From Lentimicrobium sp. (GTDB taxonomy: Bacteria > Bacteroidota > Bacteroidia > Bacteroidales > Lentimicrobiaceae), in contig JAAXUD010000234.1 in the NCBI GenBank assembly GCA_013336205.1, positions 1-5,361 of the forward strand: 5,361 bases of DNA. Reading direction: 5' to 3'. The notes under the pieces were generated by a model. The model was not told where the DNA came from and did no database searches. It saw nothing but the letters and a program-made list of their open reading frames with translations. Both the position numbers and the translations under genes were made by a program. Below are positions 1 through 5,361 of the stretch, one piece after another. Each line of letters opens with the position of its first letter. Position 1 is the stretch's first letter.

Positions 1-1
1 G

Positions 2-1153
2 AGTGAAACCTATGGGGTAATGGTTTACCAGGAGGATGTGCTAAAAATCTGTCATCATTTTGCCGGCCTCGACCTTGCCGATGCCGATGTGCTGCGGCGC
101 GCCATGAGTGGGAAGTTTCGTTCGAGAGTTGAATTTCAGAAGATTATTGATAAATTTTTCGACAATTGCCGTAGTAAAGGCTATGCGGAGGAAGTTACCA
201 ATGAGGTATGGCGCCAGATTGAGTCATTTGCCGGTTATTCATTTTCAAAAGCCCATTCTGCCTCTTTTGCAGTTGAAAGCTACCAGAGTTTATACCTGAA
301 GACTTACTTTCCCGTTGAGTTTATGGTAGCCGTTATCAATAACTTCGGCGGTTTTTACCAAAGCTGGGTTTACTTTAATGAAGCACGGCGTTGCGGCGCA
401 AACATTGAACTACCGTGCATAAACATGAGCAGCTACCTGAATACACTTTCCGGGAAGTCAATCTACATTGGGTTTGTTCATATTTCCGGGCTCGAATCCA
501 ACCTGGTAAACGCATTAACAGAAGAGCGGGAACATAACGGCATTTTTGCCAGCCTGCACGACCTTATTGAACGGGTGCACCCGCCAATGGAGCAACTAAT
601 CATACTGATAAGAATCGGGGCATTGCGGTTTACCGGGCTTGGTAAGCAGCAACTATTGTGGGAAGCACATATGCTGGCCGGCAAAAAACGCCCTGAGCCC
701 GTTGTTGCCCTATTCAGACAACCCGTAAAGCAATTCAACCTCCCGGCGCTGATACACAGCCCACTGGAAGACGCGTATGACGAAATAGAACTAGTTGATT
801 TCCCGGTTAGTATGACTTACTTTGACATGCTAAAAACCAGTTTCAGGGGCGAATTAAGGGCACGTGACCTGGGAAAGGCAGTAGGTCAAACCATCAGAAT
901 GGCCGGTGTACTGGTCACAATAAAGTATGTAAGAACCATTAAAAATGAGATTATGCACTTTGCAACTTTCTTCGATAATGAAGGTGAATTCTTCGACACT
1001 GTTCATTTTCCGGATACGGTTAAGGCTTTCCCATTCAGGGGCAGAGGCGTTTATCTGCTACTTGGCAAGGTAGTTGAAGAGTTCGGATTTCCATCGGTGG
1101 AAGTCACGAAAATGGCAAAACTGCCACTACAAAGCGACCCAAGATACCTCTGA
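2..1153 (+). CDS. dnaE: DNA polymerase III alpha subunit family protein (accessory DnaE type), C-terminal part, 5' end outside the window
   Basis: This is the C-terminal 383 residues of a bacterial C-family DNA polymerase. The reading frame is open from base 2, so the ATG at 20 is internal: the preceding residues SETYGV plus MVYQEDV form the conserved DnaE motif (compare TYGIILYQEQV in E. coli). Counting from that Met, residues 13-35 match the FAG...DxLRRAM fingers segment, and 70-100 the FAGYSFSKAHSASFAVESYQ region. Residues 149-170 fit the helix-hairpin-helix, and 289-369 the OB fold, after which the protein stops. It therefore lacks the extended tau-binding tail of E. coli-type replicases. 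QFNLPA (238-243) sits between HhH and OB, where E. coli carries its clamp-binding motif. The catalytic aspartates lie upstream and cannot be checked. The 'AVINNFGGFY' style suggests the accessory, damage-tolerance DnaE of Bacteroidota; housekeeping DnaE is less likely. Family assignment is firm, subtype is inference. Confidence 0.9.
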   Translation, partial: SETYGVMVYQEDVLKICHHFAGLDLADADVLRRAMSGKFRSRVEFQKIIDKFFDNCRSKGYAEEVTNEVWRQIESFAGYSFSKAHSASFAVESYQSLYLKTYFPVEFMVAVINNFGGFYQSWVYFNEARRCGANIELPCINMSSYLNTLSGKSIYIGFVHISGLESNLVNALTEEREHNGIFASLHDLIERVHPPMEQLIILIRIGALRFTGLGKQQLLWEAHMLAGKKRPEPVVALFRQPVKQFNLPALIHSPLEDAYDEIELVDFPVSMTYFDMLKTSFRGELRARDLGKAVGQTIRMAGVLVTIKYVRTIKNEIMHFATFFDNEGEFFDTVHFPDTVKAFPFRGRGVYLLLGKVVEEFGFPSVEVTKMAKLPLQSDPRYL

Positions 1154-1161
1154 CTATATGA

Positions 1162-4113
1162 TCAGATGAAACGGGAAATGACTTCAAGCAGGATTTCCTT
1201 CCTTATTGGTTTGGAAATATAGTCATCGCAACCCGCTTCCTGGCTACGCTCCCGTTCGCCAATCATGGCAAAAGCTGTCTGTGCAATAACAGGCAGTTCA
1301 GGCCTGATTTTTTTTATCTCTCTGGTGGCTGTATATCCATCCATAATTGGTAATTCGATATCCATAAGAACCACATTTACAGAGGGATCATTCCTGCTGA
1401 TTTCAATTGCCTTGATCCCATCGGTAGCCCTGATAACTTTTCCGTTAAGCTTTCCAAGCAAAGAACTGATATAAAAATAGTTGGTATCTACATCTTCAAC
1501 TACAAGAAAACATTTTCCGGTGAGATCAAGCTGTTGTTGAGGAAATCCGTCAGATTCCTCTTCTGCAATAAGCCGGTGACGACCAAATTTTAAGGGGATT
1601 GTAAACCAGAAGGTAGAACCTTCGCCAGGAAATGAATCCAGCCACATTCTTCCACCAAGCATTTCAACCAGATTTTTTGAAATGGTCAATCCCAGGCCTG
1701 TGCCAGCCAGGTTACGTGCCGCCGCTTCCTTTACCTGCCCGAATCGTTCAAAAATCAATTTCTGATGATCAACAGGAATACCAATACCCGAATCCCGAAC
1801 ATAAAACTCAATCTTATCTGCCTTGATGCGGTAACCAATTTCAATGAACCCTTCATCAGTAAATTTTATAGCATTACCAAAAAGGTTGGTAATGATCTGC
1901 CTGAGTCTGACCGGGTCGGTGTATACTGCAAAATCGCTGTCAGAATTCCCTGGCTGAACATACAGTTTCAGGTGATCTTTGCGCATCCGGGTGAGCTCCC
2001 GGTTGAAGGATATTTCAAGGTCAGTGAACATCTCGTTCAGGTAACAGTCTGAATATATTATTTTTAGCTGACCAGCTTCAATCTTTGAAATGTCGATGAT
2101 ATCGTTAATCAGCCGGAGAAGATTATCACCGCTTTTAATAATGACATCAAGAAAACGGTCTTTCTCTTCGATATTGAGTTCACGATCCTGAAGCATTTCA
2201 GCAAAACCAATGATTGCATTCATTGGAGTTCTGATCTCGTGCGACATATTGGAAAGAAACAGACTTTTCAAACGATCTGACTCTTCAGCCTTTTGTTTGG
2301 CTATCTGGAGCGACTCTTCAGCCTTCAGCCGAAATGCGTACAACGAGAACATATTAATTAAACGTTGAACAACACCAGCCATTTCTTCAGTGTAGTCATT
2401 TTCAGCATCGGCCAGAATAATTAAACCGGCATACTCGTTGTTTATGAAGGCAGGAACACTAAGTAATTTATTTACAGTTACTTCACCTTTGGTAACACAA
2501 GGAATTTTAAGTTTTATCCCTGATTCATTGATAAGCACAGGCTGCTTACTTTCCAATAAAGTGTCAATCAAACTTACAGGTGTGTCATCCTTTTGTTCAT
2601 GTTTTTTAATACGTTTCGACGATTTACTTTCACCATCTTCTTCATAACAATACAGGAAGGAAGCCTGCTCAAGTGAGGAGGGGGAAATAAGTATTGAAAA
2701 CTCACTTCCGGTAAAAAGCCGGGAATAATGCTGAACCAAATTTGCAACCCTGGCAGGCTTAACATCATCCTTCAATAGCTCCAGTCCGATTGTCGCAATA
2801 CTCTGATTAATGGTAAGTTCGTTTTTGAGTTGTAACTCTGCATTTTTGCCTTCGGTTATATCGGTAACCATACCTTCAAGCCGAACCAGTTTTCCATGTT
2901 GATCAAAAACACCTCTGCCTTGTTCAAGCACCCATTTTATTTTACCATTTTTTGTTAAAATACGGTATTCCAACTTATATGGCCGGTTCCTGCCAAGCGC
3001 ATTCTGAATTCCATTCCAAACACCTTTTCTATCAGATTCCAGTATAAGGTCACCAAAATGTATCTTTTTATTATTTATCAGTTCATTGGCACTGAAACCA
3101 GTTAACTTTTTACTGCCAGGGCTTACGTATTCCATTGTCCAGTTGGCTTCGTTCAAACACCTGAAAGCCATACCAGGAAGATTATTCATCAAATTATTAA
3201 GCACTGACTGATACTCCTGAATTTCCAGTTCATTTCGTTTTCTTTCAGTTATATCTATTGAATATTGAATTACAAACTGCAGGCTACCATGATTGTTAAA
3301 AACCGGATAGCCAAATACCTCATGAATACGTTTTTCGCCTGTTTTAATTACAAACTCATGCTCAATTCTGACAGGCGTTGTTGAGGAAATTACCATACTC
3401 AATGCACAGGTGTATGGATTTCCAAAGCAGCTTTCAGGTTTCTCCTTCATAAAACAATGAACAGATTCCAATGATTTCTCAAATTTAACTGCTGCCTGAT
3501 TTTTCAACAATGACTTTTCTGTTCCAGCTTCCATTACATAAAACGGATGTGGCAGAGAATCAATAATAGTCCTGAGGAAACTGTTCTCAGCATCAAAATT
3601 CGAAAACTCCTGAGGACCGGCAGATAGGAATGTTCTGTCTTCGGAACCTGAAGAAATATCCAGATCAACGTATACCGGTTCAGCTGAAAAGTTGTTGATT
3701 GGGTTAATCTGAAATAAGTAATAATTATCGGAATGAAGTATTATTGATGATATATCAATTTTAAAATGATGTGCGAAAATCGAAGACTGACCGAAAGTGC
3801 TTACAGATCCGGGGGAGTTATTTACCAATTTCAGCAATTCATCAGGGTTATTGATGTACCTGAACTTAATCAAATCAAAAATCGACTTTCCACAGGCTGT
3901 AACGGAAGTATTTTCCAGCAGAAGATCTCCAAACTGATTTGACCGGAGGATAAAAAAATTATTGTCAGTCAGGTAACATGCCTGATTCAGAAGATCAAAG
4001 GCTTTAATTAATAATTCATCTGAAAATGCGGAAAAGTCGCCCAAAGAAGAACTGACCTTCTCATCATTAGCCTGTGGTTTAACTGTTTTCCGGTATTTCT
4101 TTGAATCTGCCAT
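1162..4113 (-). CDS. Soluble hybrid sensor histidine kinase, PAS-PAS-PAS-GAF-HisKA-HATPase-REC
   Basis: Complete 983-residue hybrid kinase that should autophosphorylate on His and pass the phosphoryl group to its own receiver Asp. Domains: degenerate PAS about 38-145; PAS 178-290 ending in the typical DITERK; PAS 301-422 ending in DITEGK; GAF about 435-595; short coiled linker 596-615; HisKA 617-684 with H-box SHEIRTP (H625); HATPase 730-842 with N-box N747, G1 DSGIGIP (D774), F-box FERF (788-791) and G2 GTGLGL (804-809); REC 866-983 with acidic pair E873/D874, phospho-acceptor D918, T946 and K968. All catalytic residues are present. No transmembrane segment or signal peptide is visible, so it should sense a cytoplasmic cue. 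PAS 2 carries C220, C229 and C236, possibly a redox or metal site. The ATG is well supported: an in-frame TAA lies three codons upstream and the next Met is residue 222. The ligand and output partner are unknown. Confidence 0.96.
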   Translation of the reverse strand: MADSKKYRKTVKPQANDEKVSSSLGDFSAFSDELLIKAFDLLNQACYLTDNNFFILRSNQFGDLLLENTSVTACGKSIFDLIKFRYINNPDELLKLVNNSPGSVSTFGQSSIFAHHFKIDISSIILHSDNYYLFQINPINNFSAEPVYVDLDISSGSEDRTFLSAGPQEFSNFDAENSFLRTIIDSLPHPFYVMEAGTEKSLLKNQAAVKFEKSLESVHCFMKEKPESCFGNPYTCALSMVISSTTPVRIEHEFVIKTGEKRIHEVFGYPVFNNHGSLQFVIQYSIDITERKRNELEIQEYQSVLNNLMNNLPGMAFRCLNEANWTMEYVSPGSKKLTGFSANELINNKKIHFGDLILESDRKGVWNGIQNALGRNRPYKLEYRILTKNGKIKWVLEQGRGVFDQHGKLVRLEGMVTDITEGKNAELQLKNELTINQSIATIGLELLKDDVKPARVANLVQHYSRLFTGSEFSILISPSSLEQASFLYCYEEDGESKSSKRIKKHEQKDDTPVSLIDTLLESKQPVLINESGIKLKIPCVTKGEVTVNKLLSVPAFINNEYAGLIILADAENDYTEEMAGVVQRLINMFSLYAFRLKAEESLQIAKQKAEESDRLKSLFLSNMSHEIRTPMNAIIGFAEMLQDRELNIEEKDRFLDVIIKSGDNLLRLINDIIDISKIEAGQLKIIYSDCYLNEMFTDLEISFNRELTRMRKDHLKLYVQPGNSDSDFAVYTDPVRLRQIITNLFGNAIKFTDEGFIEIGYRIKADKIEFYVRDSGIGIPVDHQKLIFERFGQVKEAAARNLAGTGLGLTISKNLVEMLGGRMWLDSFPGEGSTFWFTIPLKFGRHRLIAEEESDGFPQQQLDLTGKCFLVVEDVDTNYFYISSLLGKLNGKVIRATDGIKAIEISRNDPSVNVVLMDIELPIMDGYTATREIKKIRPELPVIAQTAFAMIGERERSQEAGCDDYISKPIRKEILLEVISRFI

Positions 4114-4120
4114 ACTTTCT

Positions 4121-4131
4121 TATACAGTATA
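4121..4131. repeat. Perfect short palindrome just before the kinase start codon
   Basis: TATAC-A-GTATA is an 11-bp perfect inverted repeat with 5-bp arms around one central base, starting 7 bp upstream of the ATG of the 983-residue kinase. It lies inside the predicted 5' untranslated region, downstream of the candidate promoter. It could be an operator half-site or affect ribosome access, but a palindrome this short and AT-rich can arise by chance. Only the weak purine run AAGAAAG separates it from the ATG, in line with poor Shine-Dalgarno use in Bacteroidota. Confidence 0.3.
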
Positions 4132-4149
4132 AATTCTGCCTCAACGAGT

Positions 4150-4178
4150 TAAACATAAACAACCAATAATTCAATCAA
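4150..4178 (-). promoter_or_regulatory. Candidate Bacteroidota-type promoter for the downstream hybrid kinase
   Basis: Reading the minus strand, TTG (4178-4176) is followed by an 18-base spacer and TATGTTTA (4157-4150). This fits the TTG / TAnnTTTG pattern of the Bacteroidota primary sigma factor, with one mismatch (final G to A). It would place the transcript start roughly 25-35 bases before the kinase ATG at 4113. The region is AT-rich, so a chance match is possible, and no transcription data are available. Confidence 0.4.
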
Positions 4179-4247
4179 TAATAAATAAACAGGCATTTGC
4201 ACAAATTGTTTGCATACCCCGGATATGGCTTGCCGCACTGTGATTGG

Positions 4248-5361
4248 TTAAACCGGCTTTTTAACAGTACCATTGAGCAGTATTGCCATTTTCCTTAGCA
4301 ACTCCTTGGGATTGATTGGTTTTGCGACAAAATCATCGAATCCGGAATTAAATACCCTTTCCCTGTCATCAATGGAAGCAAAAGCTGTTTGTGCTATAAC
4401 CGGAATCAGAGGATTTATCTTCTTAATCAATGCTGTTGCTTCAAATCCATCCATAACGGGCAACTGAATATCCATTAAAACCAGATCAATTCCGGGGGAA
4501 TTCTTAAAAATCTCAACAGCCTGAGCCCCATCTCCGGCAAAAGCTAAATCGATGTTACTTTTCGAGAGCAGGAACTTAAGGTAAATAGTGTTAGGGACTT
4601 TATCTTCTACTATTAAAACCTTTTTGCCTTCAAAATTAAAGACCTCAGGCACCATTGATAATTGATTTTGTCCTTTTGGGGATATTCCTGACTTAATGAG
4701 CGGAATACTGACAAAAAAATCAGATCCCTTGCCCAAAACAGATTTAACACCAGTCGATCCGCCAGAAGCTTCAATAATTCGTTTAACAATCGCCAGTCCT
4801 AAACCAGCACCACCAAACTTTCTGGTAAACGGGTCTTCAATCTGCCGGAAAGATTCAAAGATAAAAGCTGTTTTATCGTGTGGAATTCCTATTCCGGTAT
4901 CCTTTACATGAATTGAAATCATGGGTTCGCCACTTACTTTATCATGAGTAAGGGCTGCTGTCAGCTCAATAGATCCATTTTCAGTAAATTTAATCGCATT
5001 ATGAATGAGATTAATAAGCACCTGACGCAGCCTGAGCCTGTCGGCAATAATTGAGCTTACATGACGGGGATCAGGCAGAATTAAATTAGTGGTAATCGAA
5101 TTATGTTTTAATTTAAGCCTTAGGTCAGACACCAGGTATAAATAAATATCATTCATAAACTCAGCCAGATCGAAAGTCTGGGGATTCAATGTAAGCGTTT
5201 CGCTTTCAAGTTTCGAAAGATCTATAATATCGTTGATCAGATTGAGTAAGACCTCTCCATTTGAAGCAATCATTTCAAAATATTCTTTTCTCTCTTCCTC
5301 GCTGGTTGCATATTCCTGCATTAAACTAACGAACCCCAGAATTGCGTTCATGGGTGTGCGG
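4248..5361 (-). CDS. Hybrid sensor histidine kinase (HisKA-HATPase-REC), N-terminus outside the window
   Basis: C-terminal 370 residues of a second hybrid histidine kinase. The frame stays open to the window edge and begins with RTPMNAILGF, the end of a classical H-box, so the ATG at 5351-5349 is the H-box Met and not a start. The phospho-acceptor His and all sensor domains lie beyond the edge. Counting from that Met: HisKA to about residue 50, HATPase about 100-220 with N-box N118, G1 DTGIGIP (D151), F-box FESF (165-168) and G2 GAGLGL (181-186). The REC domain spans about 243-360, with E249/D250, phospho-acceptor D294, T322 and K344, and the protein ends shortly after it. The core closely resembles the downstream kinase (4113-1162), including an identical PVIAQTAFA in REC, so the two are likely tandem paralogues. 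The 134-bp gap could allow either co-transcription or a separate promoter for the downstream gene. Confidence 0.95.
   Translation of the reverse strand, partial: RTPMNAILGFVSLMQEYATSEEERKEYFEMIASNGEVLLNLINDIIDLSKLESETLTLNPQTFDLAEFMNDIYLYLVSDLRLKLKHNSITTNLILPDPRHVSSIIADRLRLRQVLINLIHNAIKFTENGSIELTAALTHDKVSGEPMISIHVKDTGIGIPHDKTAFIFESFRQIEDPFTRKFGGAGLGLAIVKRIIEASGGSTGVKSVLGKGSDFFVSIPLIKSGISPKGQNQLSMVPEVFNFEGKKVLIVEDKVPNTIYLKFLLSKSNIDLAFAGDGAQAVEIFKNSPGIDLVLMDIQLPVMDGFEATALIKKINPLIPVIAQTAFASIDDRERVFNSGFDDFVAKPINPKELLRKMAILLNGTVKKPV

Noticed and set aside
20..22. ATG as the start of the polymerase fragment
   Set aside because: The frame is open upstream and encodes SETYGV, which is continuous with the conserved DnaE YQE motif.
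1174..1198. GGAAAT...ATTTCC inverted repeat as a terminator for the polymerase gene
   Set aside because: The stem is only 6 bp and AT-rich, the loop is 13 bases, there is no clean T-run, and it lies inside the coding end of the opposing kinase.
2438..2647. Open frames antisense to the kinases and polymerase (for example 2438-2647 +, 4696-4911 +, 478-738 -)
   Set aside because: They lie entirely within strongly supported genes, have low-complexity shadow-like translations without recognisable motifs, and show no dedicated upstream signals.
4121..4131. SOS (LexA) box, because of the TACTGTATA string near the kinase start
   Set aside because: It matches only half of the E. coli-type site, the second half is missing, and Bacteroidota LexA proteins are not expected to use that consensus.
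4198..4214. Imperfect inverted repeat TGCACAAATTGTTTGCA in the intergenic region
   Set aside because: It pairs at 6 of 8 positions only and has no T-run; too weak to call an operator or a terminator for the upstream kinase.
5349..5351. Apparent ATG start of the right-hand kinase
   Set aside because: It is the Met of the H-box (RTPMNAI); the frame continues through R-T-P to the window edge, so the true start is outside.
1..5361. Mobile element, CRISPR array, tRNA/rRNA or phage-defence genes
   Set aside because: No transposase, terminal inverted repeats, regularly spaced repeats, RNA cloverleaf or defence-type domain was found; the three genes and one short gap account for essentially all of the sequence.

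Overview
The window looks like a piece of a Bacteroidota chromosome. Three things point there: the sequence style of the accessory DnaE at the left edge, the pair of large PAS/GAF hybrid histidine kinases, and an AT-rich intergenic region without a strong Shine-Dalgarno but with a plausible TTG-N18-TAnnTTTR promoter. This assignment rests on protein style only; no rRNA or other phylogenetic marker is present.

Layout. Positions 2-1153 (+) hold the C-terminal 383 residues of a DnaE-family DNA polymerase III alpha subunit. It resembles the short accessory type of Bacteroidota, which typically accompanies a Y-family polymerase in damage-tolerance loci, rather than the long housekeeping replicase. 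Only 8 bp after its stop codon, and convergent with it, lies the stop of a complete 983-residue soluble hybrid sensor histidine kinase (4113-1162, -). Its order is PAS-PAS-PAS-GAF-HisKA-HATPase-REC. A 134-bp AT-rich gap (4114-4247) precedes it and probably holds its promoter. Upstream on the same strand is the C-terminal part of a second hybrid kinase (5361-4248, -), cut by the window edge exactly at its H-box.

How they relate. The two kinases share the HisKA-HATPase-REC core, ending shortly after the receiver, and look like tandem paralogues. They may feed one phosphorelay or answer two different cues. No Hpt protein or DNA-binding response regulator is visible, so the output is unknown. The polymerase faces the other way and is probably an unrelated neighbour.

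No RNA gene, mobile element, CRISPR array or clear intrinsic terminator was found. Nothing here amounts to a clearly new system. The points most worth a second look are a cysteine triad in the second PAS domain, a candidate beta-clamp motif in the polymerase, and the paralogous kinase pair.
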